A DNA stretch of 64,000 nt from CAYMCO01 sp964388955 (GCA_964388955.1 CAYMCO010000007.1:62001-126000), one strand, 5' to 3'; positions 17,512-26,827 are shown, numbered from the stretch's first letter. The notes: generated by a model not told the origin, from the letters alone. Translations and numbers: made by a program.

Positions 17512-18660
17512 TCAGAGCGGCCGAAGCACCCGCTCCCTGCGCAGGCGTTTGAACCAGAGCGAGGATCCTGGGGGCATCGATTCGGCCGCGGCCTCCTGCC
17601 AGGCCCGCACGCCCAAACCCTGGATGGTTTGTGGCTGGTAGCCGATTTCCCGCCAAGTGCGGGCGTGCTGGGCGAGGTACGGGGGCAGGAAGAGCAGGGC
17701 GGCCTCACTTTGCAGTTCCTCGGAGGCCACCTCGACGGCGCGGATGAGCGGCGGCACCGCCCGCTCCAGGGGGAGGTTGGGGACAACGTATACCTCGTCA
17801 ATGCGGGTCACCAAATTCTCGACCTGCCAGCCAGCCATGGCGGCCTGCGCCCCGTTTCGCTCCAGCAATATATAGGCCTTCTCTCCGAAGGCCGCCATGA
17901 TGTCTGAGCGGGCCAGACGTCGTTTTCCTTGTGTCACTCGGGTGATGAAGTGCGCGATAATGGCAGCATCCTGCGGCATGCCTCTCCGCACGACAAAATC
18001 TCCGGCGGCTGCGGTGGTGCGCGGGGGCAGTCTGGGCTCTTTGGGCTTGGGCAGCTTGGCCCAGGCGGCCTGCACCTGTTCCCATGCCTTGTCGAAGGTG
18101 CCGTCGTTGTCGATGACCACATTGGCGGCGCGGACCTTGACTTCTTGGCTGGATTGGGCCGCGATGCGCTGGCGGGCGACCGCTTCAGACATGCCCCGCT
18201 TATCGCGCAGGCGCGCGATCTGCAGGTCCTCGGGTGTCCGGACGACCCAGATAGAATCGCAGCTGGAGGCCAGATCGGTTTCCAGCAGCTTGATGGCTTC
18301 GATCACAATGACGTCTTGGGAGGCCCGCCGGATGAGTAAATCGGTGGCATGAAGCACCAATGGGTGGACGATGGACTCCAGGCGTTCCAGCGCCTCAGGG
18401 TCAGAAAACACAATGCGTGCCAGGCGGGCGCGATCGATATGCCCCTGGGAGTCCAGAACCCATTCCCCGAAGGTCTTGACCACCAGGTTGTATCCGGGTG
18501 CGCCCTTGGAGACTGCACGGTGCGCGAGGACATCTGCATCGATGCCGTAGGCGCCGAGGTGCTCCAGCATCTTGCGCACCACGCTCTTGCCGGAGGCGAT
18601 GTTGCCTGTCAGCCCAATGACGTACTTGCCCTGCCAGCGACTCAAATCCGGTGACTCCAA
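17512..18660 (-). CDS. coaE: Dephospho-CoA kinase fused to a GNAT-like domain
   Basis: The first 200 residues are dephospho-CoA kinase, the last step of CoA synthesis: P-loop GLTGNIASGKS, DADVLAH and an IEAIKLLET segment. After a proline-rich linker (about residues 205-220), residues 220-370 have the look of a GNAT N-acetyltransferase (VVRRGMPQDAAIIAHFITR to VYVVPNLPLERAVPPLIRAV). At 382 residues the protein is nearly twice the usual CoaE length. The kinase domain makes CoA, the moiety of the GNAT cofactor, so the two parts could be functionally linked, but this is inference. The frame has no break at the fusion. Confidence 0.88.
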   Translation of the reverse strand: MESPDLSRWQGKYVIGLTGNIASGKSVVRKMLEHLGAYGIDADVLAHRAVSKGAPGYNLVVKTFGEWVLDSQGHIDRARLARIVFSDPEALERLESIVHPLVLHATDLLIRRASQDVIVIEAIKLLETDLASSCDSIWVVRTPEDLQIARLRDKRGMSEAVARQRIAAQSSQEVKVRAANVVIDNDGTFDKAWEQVQAAWAKLPKPKEPRLPPRTTAAAGDFVVRRGMPQDAAIIAHFITRVTQGKRRLARSDIMAAFGEKAYILLERNGAQAAMAGWQVENLVTRIDEVYVVPNLPLERAVPPLIRAVEVASEELQSEAALLFLPPYLAQHARTWREIGYQPQTIQGLGVRAWQEAAAESMPPGSSLWFKRLRRERVLRPL

Positions 18661-18714
18661 ACAGCGAGTGGGCCTAGGCCCTTATTGTACTAAAGCCGAG
18701 AGCAATTGGGAGAG

Positions 18715-20859
18715 TTACCGCTCCGTTTGGGCATAGTACACTTGGTCTCCCGCACCCAGAAAGAGCGTGTTCGGCGAGCCGAAACCAATGGAAGAAAGGG
18801 GCGATTCGAGATCTGTCTCTGGACGATATTGCCCCTGATATACCAGTCGCATGCTGTAGTGGAAGACGTTGCCGCTGAGGCTGTCCAGAATATAGATCGC
18901 CGGTTCGGGGGGCGGGGAATACACGATCTCCGTGGGGAGCGCGCCGGGGATATGGGCGCTCCCCTCATAGCCAGGGCGCTCGTCCTGGAATTGTGGGCTT
19001 GGGTCGCACTCCACCCGAACCTCCACACCGCCACCGCCGGCGGCTTCCAGGCTGCGCTCGCAGCGGTCCAAGTGCCCGTCGGCGTATAGAATCAGCAGCT
19101 CGTCCTGCGTTCTGGCGATGTCGATGGCTCCACTCAGATCGGGGACGAAGTCGGCGAAGTACAAGCTCGGCTGGCCGGTGAACTGCCCGTTGGAGGCTTC
19201 GTAGAGCCAGATGGCGTTCGAATCGGGGTCAAGCAGATATAGGTAATCGCCGTATGCTTCCAGGGCTTGTATGCGCCCCCAGCCGAGGTCCGGCTCGACC
19301 AACTGCCCGGCGATGGGAGTCTCGCCGGGCCAGCAATAGACGAGCATTCCGCTGGCGTCCACGCTGATGATTCCTTCACCCCGTTGCAGGGCCGGGTCTC
19401 CGAATGCGACGATTCCCACAGGGGCGCCCGACCCGGGCAGGCGCTCCGTGTCCTGGATGCATTTGAAATCCGCATCCAGTTCAAATCCCCGACCCGTGGC
19501 CCAGGCGTGCCACACGGCCCGGTTGGCGGCATCCAGCGCATACAGGTCGGACTCGCTTGCCACCAAGGAGGTCAGCTCGGCATCTGCCCCGAAGCCCCCT
19601 GGAACGGCGGGTTGGAAATCCAGGCGCACGATGAGGTCGAGTGAGTCCAGAGAACGTTGTACCTCGGCGCGCAGCGAACGAAACTGCTCGGAGTCTCCGT
19701 AGTCCTGGGCCAGGTTCAACCACTCGAGGGCCAGCATCCAATGGTAGCGCGCCGCCTCTGGGTCCGCCTCCGCCTGGGCGTCGGCGACCGCGGCCTCCGC
19801 GCCCGACAGGTATTCTTCGAACTGTTCGCCCTTGCCGATTTTCAGATATGCGACGCCGGCGACGAGGACGACGACAATGGGAACCAGCACCGCGGTTGTG
19901 GCCAGCACAGTAGGAGGGATCGATGCGGCGCGCCCCGGCTCCGACACGCCGGGTGCCATGCGGGTGATTAGTTTGGCGATCACCCGCCGCGAACCGGAAA
20001 GGGCGGCCGCGGCGCCGCGCCCCAGGCCATGCAGGGCATCACCGAGTAGCTGCAAGACAGCATTCGACCGCCGTTCGCGGATGAACCCGTCCTCATCGAC
20101 CTCCTCGGAGGTAGGTCCCTCTGTGGAGTAGATTGGCTGGGGCTCTGCCATGAAGGGTCTGATCGGGGAAGCGCCTCGATCATTCGCCGTTCCTATGCGG
20201 ATGGCCAGGCCCGTCAACGGGCCGTCCCGACCTGCCGTCAGGCGGTCCACCGCCTGGTCGAGCGTGAGGTCGGAGAGCGCTGAGAGCGCCGGATCGGGCC
20301 ACACCGGCGGTTCGTGAGTGGACAGGATGACCAGATCGCCGGGTTGAACCTCGAAGTGGAAATAGCGGATGAACGGCTGACTCTGGCCCCCCAGCGGGCG
20401 GCCAGCTGTCTCCGCCGAAGAGTAGCGGCTTACGTGACTGGGACGCACCAAAATAGCCTGCCCAACGCCGCATTGGGCGGTGAACACGTCCACCCCGCGC
20501 CGCACGCCGATCAGGAAATCCGCATGCAGCGGAGCGCCCTTGGACCCAGCGGCGTTGAGATCGAGCAACTGCAAATTGACTTCCTCCGCCGCAGCTCTCA
20601 GCCCAGCAGTTACAGACCTCGGGGTGCCGAAGTAGGCTTGCGTAGCGCTTTCCGCGAGTTGATCCAGTAGGCCCGGATGCGCCTCCTCTGTGGAACGCAG
20701 CGACAGATTCACGAAGACGATGTCAACCTTGCGGCCGCGCGCCGCGCGCCGGGGGGCGGCCTCCACCGTGGTCCCCGGCGGCGGGGTGAGCCGCGGGGCG
20801 CCTCCGGCAACATGCAGCATGGATATCTCGGTTTCGAACATTCGGGGCATCTCCGTCAT
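18715..20859 (-). CDS. Membrane protein with degenerate PP2C-like domain and beta-propeller-like region
   Basis: The ATG at 20859 follows GGAGGTGGTGG and gives a 714-residue product; the frame's longer limit at 21225 runs back through the divergent gene. Residues about 40-240 resemble a PP2C phosphatase fold (RKVDIVFVNLSLRS, then a FTAQCGVGQAILVRP strand and GDLVILSTHEP), but the metal-binding DG and GD motifs of active enzymes are missing. A single membrane helix (about residues 345-370) separates it from a long helical segment and a C-terminal part with repeated short strands (YGDYLYLLDPDSNAIWLYE), probably a beta-propeller outside the cell. With the VWA-FHA protein nearby it may form a phospho-signalling or secretion-linked pair. 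Confidence 0.6.
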   Translation of the reverse strand: MTEMPRMFETEISMLHVAGGAPRLTPPPGTTVEAAPRRAARGRKVDIVFVNLSLRSTEEAHPGLLDQLAESATQAYFGTPRSVTAGLRAAAEEVNLQLLDLNAAGSKGAPLHADFLIGVRRGVDVFTAQCGVGQAILVRPSHVSRYSSAETAGRPLGGQSQPFIRYFHFEVQPGDLVILSTHEPPVWPDPALSALSDLTLDQAVDRLTAGRDGPLTGLAIRIGTANDRGASPIRPFMAEPQPIYSTEGPTSEEVDEDGFIRERRSNAVLQLLGDALHGLGRGAAAALSGSRRVIAKLITRMAPGVSEPGRAASIPPTVLATTAVLVPIVVVLVAGVAYLKIGKGEQFEEYLSGAEAAVADAQAEADPEAARYHWMLALEWLNLAQDYGDSEQFRSLRAEVQRSLDSLDLIVRLDFQPAVPGGFGADAELTSLVASESDLYALDAANRAVWHAWATGRGFELDADFKCIQDTERLPGSGAPVGIVAFGDPALQRGEGIISVDASGMLVYCWPGETPIAGQLVEPDLGWGRIQALEAYGDYLYLLDPDSNAIWLYEASNGQFTGQPSLYFADFVPDLSGAIDIARTQDELLILYADGHLDRCERSLEAAGGGGVEVRVECDPSPQFQDERPGYEGSAHIPGALPTEIVYSPPPEPAIYILDSLSGNVFHYSMRLVYQGQYRPETDLESPLSSIGFGSPNTLFLGAGDQVYYAQTER

Positions 20860-20913
20860 TGTACTTCCACCACCTCCCGGTCGCAATTCTGGGTGCAAGA
20901 AGCAGACCGCTAC

Positions 20914-20922
20914 TGGTAGAAT
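20914..20922 (+). promoter_or_regulatory. Extended -10 promoter for the FemAB-like gene
   Basis: The bases read TGGTAGAAT, an extended -10 element. If used, transcription would begin near 20929, which excludes the in-frame ATG at 20921 and favours the ATG at 20954 as translation start. Confidence 0.45.
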
Positions 20923-20953
20923 GGGCGAGACAGAGGAGAAATGGACCCCCGGC

Positions 20954-21976
20954 ATGAACATCGAAATCATCAAGGACGAATCTGCCTTCAGGGCGCTGAA
21001 AGAGGAATGGGATGGACTTCTGGAACGGTCCACGACCAACGTCCCATTCCTGCGACACGATTTCCAGTATGTGTGGTGGTCCACCTTGGGAGGGGGCGAA
21101 TGGGCCGAGGGCGACTTGTGGTTGGCGGTCGGCCGCGATGAGGCCGGAGAACTGGTCGGTATCGCTCCGCTCTGGGTGGGGACCACACTGGAGGACCAGC
21201 GGGGGCTGATGTTTGTCGGCACCAAGGAGATCGCGGACTATCTGGACTTGATTGCCACCCCCGAGTCGTTGAGGGACTTCGTCTCTGGACTTTTCGACGC
21301 GCTGGCGAGGTCAGGGCCGGACGGTTGGCAAGTGCTCGATCTGTTCAACATCCTCGATAATTCGCCGACGCTCGAAGCGCTGAGCAAGGCCGCCGTGGAG
21401 CGCGGCTGGAAGGTGGAGCGGGAAACGCTCGAGCCATGCCCGGTGGTGACCCTCGAGGGCGGCTGGGAAGGCTATATGAGCCGCTTGGAGGGGAAGTACC
21501 GGCATGAGCTGCGGCGCAAGATCCGGCGTGCGGATTCGTATCCGCTGCCGGTATCCTGGCGCCGTGTCGGACGGGACGAAGAGATCGGCCCGCATATCGA
21601 GACCTTCATCCAATTGATGGAACACGACCCCGAAAAGGTCAAGTTCTTGACTCCGCTGATGCGCGAGCATTTCCGGCGCTCTATTCGAGCCGCCCATGAA
21701 GGCGGCTGGTTGATGATGGCTTTCTTGGATGTGGGCTCGCGTGTTGGAGCGGCGTATCTGAACTATGACTACGCCAACCGCGTCTGGGTCTATAACTCCG
21801 GACTGGACCCCGAATTCTATTCGCTCTCGCCCGGATGGGTGCTGATGGCGCATATTATCGAATGGGCCGTCGAAGCCGGCAGGGAGGCTGTGGATTTCCT
21901 GCGCGGCCACGAGAAGTACAAGTACCGGCTCGGCGGGGTGCCGCGAAGGATCTACCGGCTGCGGATCCGACCATAG
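20954..21976 (+). CDS. FemAB/BioF2-like GNAT acyltransferase
   Basis: The 340-residue product begins MNIEIIKDESAFRALKEEWDGLLE and matches proteins with a FemAB-like double GNAT fold (acetyltransferase domain of the BioF2/CelD type). Typical stretches are VPFLRHDFQYVWW, KYRHELRRKIRRA and, near the end, EAVDFLRGHEKYKYRLGG. Such enzymes often act on cell-surface polysaccharides or peptidoglycan, using aminoacyl-tRNA or acyl-CoA. The frame extends to 20690, but the promoter position favours 20954. It is divergent from the PP2C-like gene and convergent with the VWA-FHA gene. Confidence 0.8.
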   Translation: MNIEIIKDESAFRALKEEWDGLLERSTTNVPFLRHDFQYVWWSTLGGGEWAEGDLWLAVGRDEAGELVGIAPLWVGTTLEDQRGLMFVGTKEIADYLDLIATPESLRDFVSGLFDALARSGPDGWQVLDLFNILDNSPTLEALSKAAVERGWKVERETLEPCPVVTLEGGWEGYMSRLEGKYRHELRRKIRRADSYPLPVSWRRVGRDEEIGPHIETFIQLMEHDPEKVKFLTPLMREHFRRSIRAAHEGGWLMMAFLDVGSRVGAAYLNYDYANRVWVYNSGLDPEFYSLSPGWVLMAHIIEWAVEAGREAVDFLRGHEKYKYRLGGVPRRIYRLRIRP

Positions 21977-21984
21977 CGCTGCGT

Positions 21985-23958
21985 CTACTCAGATGCCCCC
22001 TCGCCGGATTGCCCCGGCCGGTCATGGGCCGGCCCGACGGACTGGGGCTCCACCTCAGGGGAGTCTTCTTCCGCCGTCCTGTAGTTCAGATAGGGTTCCC
22101 GGGGTGGAGGACCGATCCGGATTTCTCGATGAGGGGGGGGAGAGCTCATTTCGAAGCGCAGCGCCACCCGCCCAATCCGGATCAGGTCCCCATGCTGAAG
22201 CCGCCGCCCGCCTTCCGGCACCAACTCGAAGTTGACCCATGTGCCTGCCGTGGAGTTCTGATCCCGGATGACGTATTCGCCACCGGCCCGGCGGAGAAGC
22301 TGGGCGTGCATACGCGATACCGAAGGATCATCGAGGGGGATGGTGGAGAGCGACGCGTCACTTCCCAAGGTGAGCTCCGCGCCCGTCAGGGGGATGGGCT
22401 TTCCGGCCGTCCTGCCCGCCGATTCCGGTTTCAACCAGGCCTCCGCGGACAGACGATCTTTGGAGCGGCGAAGCGATGCTCGTTCGGACCAGATGCGCCC
22501 TCCGGGGCGCGCCGGTCGGGCGGGGGCGGGCGCTTGGGCTCTGCGCCGCAGGACCACGATCACCGCCGTTGCTCCCAGCACAGCAGCGATCAGAATCCCC
22601 ACCCCGGCCATCAGCGGCTGCAAGGCAGGGGATATCGCCTCCCACCCCCCGGGGGGCGGCGGGACCTCCACGAGCACCGAAAGCTCTTCCGTATAGGCCT
22701 CCATGCCCAGGGTATCGAGGGCTGCAGCGCGGACCGTATGGGCGCGGTTGCTCGTGTAGGCCCCCAGGTCCCATTCGAAACGGGTAAACGGGGCCGCCAC
22801 ATTCTCGTCCACCGTGCCGCCGTCCACGATCAGCCGGCTGGATATCAGTTCGCGCGGGTGCCCGTCGGGAAAAGTGATCAGGATATCCAGGCTCATAGAG
22901 TCTGGGACGAGGCTCTCGATGGGCCTGCCGGGGTCGGCCGGCTGACGCAGGATGCTGGCTGGCGGCTGGATGAATGTCAGTTCCGGGGGCAGCACAACGA
23001 GGTCGTAGCTGGCGGAGCTCGTATCCGTCTGCACATCGCCGGCATCTACCCGCACACGCACCGTGTGCGGGCCGCCCGTATTGGCTGAGGAGCGCGCCGA
23101 GAGTTTGTACAGGGTTCGGTGTCCGAGAACTCGCTCCTCAAGCGCATCCAGCCCTACCTCCGGATCATACAGGGTGAAGGTGCCTCCCGTCGCCTCGCTC
23201 AGCTGGCGCAGGTTCTCGTCAATCGCGATGGGCTCCTCCGGATCCTCCTGACGGGAAACCTGCACTACATGGATGGTCGTGTCGGTGTTGTTCGCCAGCG
23301 CGATGGTGTCGCCCAGGAAACGCTCCGCGGGCTCATCGATTGGCGGTGTGAGGAAGACCAACTGGTTGGAAATGCCGACTTGCCGGGCGGGGTTCGAGGT
23401 GTATGTCAGCGCCTGTACCAGCAGGTCCCCGATCGAGCCCGCCGCACTGAACTCTGGCTCCAACGCGGCAAGTTGGGAGCCCAGCTCTGCAGCCAGCGTG
23501 CCGTGGGTGACGATCGGGCCTTCCCGAGTGAGAAGAGTGAGATCGTCGATGCCATATTCACTGGCTGCCTCCGTGGCCCACCAGTGGAAGAGGTCTTGCC
23601 GCACATGATCATACAGACGAAAGCCAAGAGGGTCCTTTAGCTGCATGCCCGGGGTAGTGTTGATCAGGAAGATCTGCCTGGCGCCGGCGCGGATCGATTC
23701 GGCGCCCAGAACCGGGATCGGATCGCCGTCCTCTTGCAGGACGAAGTCAGTGGAACCCAGCCCTGCGAGATGATTCCCTCGCTCGTCCAGTGCCGACACG
23801 TAAAGGGTGAGGTCGGGGAAGTCCTCGCTGATCAGGGTGGTGATCCGCACGGTGCCGCCGGCTTGAGCGAGAGCCGCGAGGGGCCCTACGACGGCCATCA
23901 CGAGCAGCGTCGCTGCGACGATCCAGACGGCATCGCGCCAGCCTCTAGGCCGGAACAT
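21985..23958 (-). CDS. Membrane protein with external VWA-like domain and cytoplasmic FHA domain
   Basis: The 657-residue protein starts with a signal or anchor helix (VAATLLVMAVVGPLAALAQA). Residues about 75-300 look like a von Willebrand A domain (ARQIFLINTTPGMQ in place of the usual DxSxS, so metal binding is doubtful). A beta-rich region follows. A second membrane helix lies at about 465-490 (LMAGVGILIAAVLGATAVIVVL), and a C-terminal FHA phosphothreonine-binding domain has TLGSDASLSTIPLDDPSVSRMHA-type signatures (GSD, SRMHA, NSTAGTWVN). FHA domains read kinase output, so this may be a target of a Ser/Thr kinase encoded elsewhere. Confidence 0.8.
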   Translation of the reverse strand: MFRPRGWRDAVWIVAATLLVMAVVGPLAALAQAGGTVRITTLISEDFPDLTLYVSALDERGNHLAGLGSTDFVLQEDGDPIPVLGAESIRAGARQIFLINTTPGMQLKDPLGFRLYDHVRQDLFHWWATEAASEYGIDDLTLLTREGPIVTHGTLAAELGSQLAALEPEFSAAGSIGDLLVQALTYTSNPARQVGISNQLVFLTPPIDEPAERFLGDTIALANNTDTTIHVVQVSRQEDPEEPIAIDENLRQLSEATGGTFTLYDPEVGLDALEERVLGHRTLYKLSARSSANTGGPHTVRVRVDAGDVQTDTSSASYDLVVLPPELTFIQPPASILRQPADPGRPIESLVPDSMSLDILITFPDGHPRELISSRLIVDGGTVDENVAAPFTRFEWDLGAYTSNRAHTVRAAALDTLGMEAYTEELSVLVEVPPPPGGWEAISPALQPLMAGVGILIAAVLGATAVIVVLRRRAQAPAPARPARPGGRIWSERASLRRSKDRLSAEAWLKPESAGRTAGKPIPLTGAELTLGSDASLSTIPLDDPSVSRMHAQLLRRAGGEYVIRDQNSTAGTWVNFELVPEGGRRLQHGDLIRIGRVALRFEMSSPPPHREIRIGPPPREPYLNYRTAEEDSPEVEPQSVGPAHDRPGQSGEGASE

Positions 23959-24113
23959 GGACCCATTTTAGCACGATCACCCGCCGAAATTGCATGTTTG
24001 CAGACACCTTACAGAGATCCCACAACTCCCTAATTGGGTTGTAATATGACCGTAGATAGGCGCAAGGGGAAAATGGACATTCATGGGGCGCTTTATCAGG
24101 AGGGGAGGTCCAA

Positions 24114-24260
24114 ATGGATGAGAGCCAGCTTGGGAGCCAAATGGAAGTCGCCATCTGCAGGGAAGAGCGGATCATTCGCTCGATACTGCTCGGTGGGTTT
24201 CTCACCATGCTGGTGATCGAGGCCTGGTTAGTCATCCAGTTATGGAGCCTCTGGGCCTAA
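24114..24260 (+). CDS. Small single-pass membrane protein (48 residues)
   Basis: A short frame begins at the ATG at 24114 right after a very strong ribosome-binding site (AGGAGGGGAGG). The first half is charged (MDESQLGSQMEVAICREER). The second half is a membrane helix (SILLGGFLTMLVIEAWLVI) ending QLWSLWA. The terminator-like hairpin at 24391 lies downstream. No family was recognised. The strong Shine-Dalgarno and clean helix support a real gene, although its size alone would not. Confidence 0.6.
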   Translation: MDESQLGSQMEVAICREERIIRSILLGGFLTMLVIEAWLVIQLWSLWA

Positions 24261-24390
24261 CCTCTTAATCCGGTCAGGCCACGGAGTAGGTGCGAATGTC
24301 AGCAGCTACATCCGTCTCACCCCTCCAGAGTTGCTGGCCTCGAGGACCCTGAGAATACTCGGGAGTACCTCTTGAGCCTCCCTCCGGCTG

Positions 24391-24426
24391 GCCCTCCTGC
24401 CCGAAAGGGTGGGAGGGCTTCATTTT
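24391..24426 (+). terminator. Rho-independent terminator between the small gene and guaA
   Basis: GCCCTCC (24391-24397) pairs with GGAGGGC (24412-24418), with extra CC/GG pairing inside, and the plus strand then reads TTCATTTT. It lies between convergent genes and may serve both directions, although only the plus strand has a T-rich tail. Confidence 0.6.
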
Positions 24427-24433
24427 GGAGCGC

Positions 24434-25975
24434 TTACTCCCACTCGATGGTGGCGGGGGGCTTGCTGGTGATGTCGTACGCCACTCGGTTGACGCCGGGC
24501 ACTTCGTTCACGATGCGGCTGCTGATGGCGCCGAGAATCTCATGGGGAATGTGAGCCCAGTCGGCGGTCATGAAGTCCTCGGTGGTTACCGCCCGAACGA
24601 CCACAGTCTCCCCATAGGTCCGCTTGTCGCCCATCACGCCGACGGAGCGGACCGGCAGCAAGACGGCGAAGGCCTGCGCGGTTTTCCCGCGCAGCATATC
24701 CGCCCCCGACAGTTCCTGGCGCACAATCGCATCGGCGGCGCGCAGGCGCCTCAGGCGCTCGTCGGTGACCTCCCCCAGGCAGCGCACCGCCAGGCCCGGC
24801 CCGGGAAAGGGCTGCCGCCATACCAGCTCCTCGGGGAGCCCCAGCGCCAATCCCACCTCCCGCACCTCATCTTTGAACAGATAGCGCAGCGGCTCGACCA
24901 ATTCAAATGACATTTCTTCAGGCAACCCACCTACGTTGTGATGGGTCTTGATCCGGGCCGCCACCTGGCGGTCGGGGCCGCTGGATTCCACCACATCGGG
25001 ATAGATCGTACCCTGCACCAGGAACCTGGCTTCCCCCAGACGGGACGCCTGCGCCTCGAATGTGCGGATGAAGACCTCGCCGATGACGCGGCGCTTTTCC
25101 TCGGGGTCCTTCAATCCTGCCAGGGCCTCCAGGAAGACCTCCGTGGCATCCACGGTCACCAGCGGGGCATGGATCACCTCCCCGAAGGTCCGGATGACGG
25201 ATTCGGGTTCTCCTTGTCGAAGCAGCCCCGGGTTGATGAAAATGCAGGTGAGCTGGTCGCCGATGGCGCGATGAACGATGGCTGCGGCCACAGTTGAATC
25301 GACGCCTCCGCTCACCCCCGCGACCGCATGATCGTCTCCGACCAGCCCTCTCACCTGATCGACGGCCGTCTCCACAATCGATTCGGGTGTCCAGGCCGGC
25401 TCTGCTCCGCAGATATCGATCACGAAAGCGCGCAGGATCTCCGCACCATTCTCGGTATGGCGCACTTCAGGGTGGAACTGCACGCAGTAATATCCGCGCT
25501 GGTCGTCCCCCATGGCCGCGACGGGGGAATTGTCTGAAGTCGCCAGGACACGGAAGCCCTCCGGCAGTCGCTCGATGCGATCCCCATGTGACATCCAGAC
25601 GGAATGTGCGCCGGGGGGAAGCAGCGGGTTCTCGGCGCGGACCCGGATCGTCGCCTGCCCGTATTCTCTGAGATGGGAAGGGCCGACTTTGCCGCCGAGG
25701 CGATAGGCCAGCGCCTGCATGCCATAGCAGATTCCCAGAATGGGACGGCCTGACTTGAGCACATATTCGGGCACATAGGGGGCGTCCGGGGCGTAGATCG
25801 AGGCTGGCCCTCCCGAGAGGATATAGCCTTTGGGCGCCGGCGATTGCACGGTTCCCGCGGGGGTGTCATGGGGGAACAATTCGCAGTACACTCTGAGTTC
25901 ACGCACGCGACGGGCGATCAATTGCGAGTACTGGGAGCCGAAATCAAGGACGGCGATGCTGTCCACTGCGCTCAC
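24434..25975 (-). CDS. guaA: GMP synthase (glutamine-hydrolysing)
   Basis: GuaA aminates XMP to GMP. The 513-residue protein has the N-terminal class I amidotransferase (LDFGSQYSQLI, catalytic Cys in GICYGMQ, His and Glu in QFHPEVRHT), the ATP pyrophosphatase P-loop AGVSGGVDSTVAA, and the C-terminal dimerisation domain ending VNRVAYDITSKPPATIEWE. It overlaps xpt by 4 bases, so salvage and synthesis of XMP and GMP are coupled in one operon. Confidence 0.98.
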   Translation of the reverse strand: MSAVDSIAVLDFGSQYSQLIARRVRELRVYCELFPHDTPAGTVQSPAPKGYILSGGPASIYAPDAPYVPEYVLKSGRPILGICYGMQALAYRLGGKVGPSHLREYGQATIRVRAENPLLPPGAHSVWMSHGDRIERLPEGFRVLATSDNSPVAAMGDDQRGYYCVQFHPEVRHTENGAEILRAFVIDICGAEPAWTPESIVETAVDQVRGLVGDDHAVAGVSGGVDSTVAAAIVHRAIGDQLTCIFINPGLLRQGEPESVIRTFGEVIHAPLVTVDATEVFLEALAGLKDPEEKRRVIGEVFIRTFEAQASRLGEARFLVQGTIYPDVVESSGPDRQVAARIKTHHNVGGLPEEMSFELVEPLRYLFKDEVREVGLALGLPEELVWRQPFPGPGLAVRCLGEVTDERLRRLRAADAIVRQELSGADMLRGKTAQAFAVLLPVRSVGVMGDKRTYGETVVVRAVTTEDFMTADWAHIPHEILGAISSRIVNEVPGVNRVAYDITSKPPATIEWE

Positions 25976-26544
25976 TCAGCGAATACGATCTTGCCGTCAC
26001 TCATGTCCGCGATCACCGCCAAGGCACGGATGGGCACTTCCAGGTGGCTCAATCGCTCCCGGCCGCCCTCGAACTGCTTCTCGATCAGGGTCCCAATGCC
26101 GACGATGTTCGACCCAGCGACCTCCGTCAGCCGCACCAGGCCCATGATCGTTTGGCCCGAGGCGAGAAAGTCGTCAATGATCAGTATCCGTTCGCCCGAG
26201 CCGAGATATTCTGGGGAGACGATCAATTCAACGGTTCGGCCCTTGGTGTGGGAGGGCGCAAGGGTGAGGAGCACTTGGTCGGGCATGGTGACAGGTTTGC
26301 TCTTGCGCGCGTAAACCACCGGCAAGTTGAGGTACTTCGCGGTCATCACCGCCGGCGCGATGCCGGAAATTTCCGCGGTCAGGATCTTCGTGGCGCCCAC
26401 ATCGCTGAAGATGTTCGCCAATTCCTGGCCGCAGCGATCCATGAGCACGGGATCCACCTGGTGGTTGATGAAGCCGTCCACTTTGAGGATGCCGTCACCG
26501 AGGTTGGCTCCGTCGGTGACGATGCGGATCTTGAGATCGTTCAT
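25972..26544 (-). CDS. xpt: Xanthine phosphoribosyltransferase
   Basis: Xpt converts xanthine and PRPP to XMP, the substrate of GuaA next to it. The 190-residue product has the PRPP-binding loop ILIIDDFLASGQTIMG and the family stretch ISGIAPAVMTAKYLNLPVVYARK. AAGGAAGG precedes the start. A promoter with 17-base spacing lies 40-70 bases upstream. No purine riboswitch was recognised in the leader, which at under 50 bases is too short for one. Confidence 0.95.
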   Translation of the reverse strand: MNDLKIRIVTDGANLGDGILKVDGFINHQVDPVLMDRCGQELANIFSDVGATKILTAEISGIAPAVMTAKYLNLPVVYARKSKPVTMPDQVLLTLAPSHTKGRTVELIVSPEYLGSGERILIIDDFLASGQTIMGLVRLTEVAGSNIVGIGTLIEKQFEGGRERLSHLEVPIRALAVIADMSDGKIVFAE

Positions 26545-26586
26545 CCCATTTGTTCCTTCCTTTTGTGAGCTTGCCGAGGATGCGAC

Positions 26587-26615
26587 ATTCTATAACGGGC
26601 AGGGAGATGGGACAA
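26587..26615 (-). promoter_or_regulatory. Promoter of the xpt-guaA operon
   Basis: On the minus strand TTGTCC (26615-26610) and TAGAAT (26592-26587) are separated by exactly 17 bases. Transcription would start about 35 bases before the xpt ATG. Confidence 0.6.
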
Positions 26616-26798
26616 CCTCGCGGCGGGTTTTTCCTCCTTGTTAGCGGCCGATCCCAAGGGATGGGGGCCATATGCCTGCGATAGAATGCCAGCGACTTCG
26701 ACCCTGCAACGCCAAATATCTGATGGCGGGCTCGCGAGCCGATAGTCCGGCGCCGGGGAAGAAGACATCATATCGTTGGAGTTGCGTTGGAATTGCGC

Positions 26799-26827
26799 TT
26801 GACATAGAACAGATGTTCCGTTAGAAT
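26799..26827 (+). promoter_or_regulatory. lexA promoter with SOS box in the spacer
   Basis: TTGACA (26799-26804) and TAGAAT (26822-26827) are 17 bases apart. The spacer contains GAACAGATGTTC (26807-26818), a perfect match to the GAAC-RNRY-GTTC operator of Bacillus-type LexA. A repressor there would block RNA polymerase, so lexA is probably autoregulated. Confidence 0.85.

Noticed and set aside
26545..26650. Purine riboswitch upstream of xpt
   Set aside because: The predicted leader is under 50 bases and lacks the conserved junction sequences of the purine aptamer.
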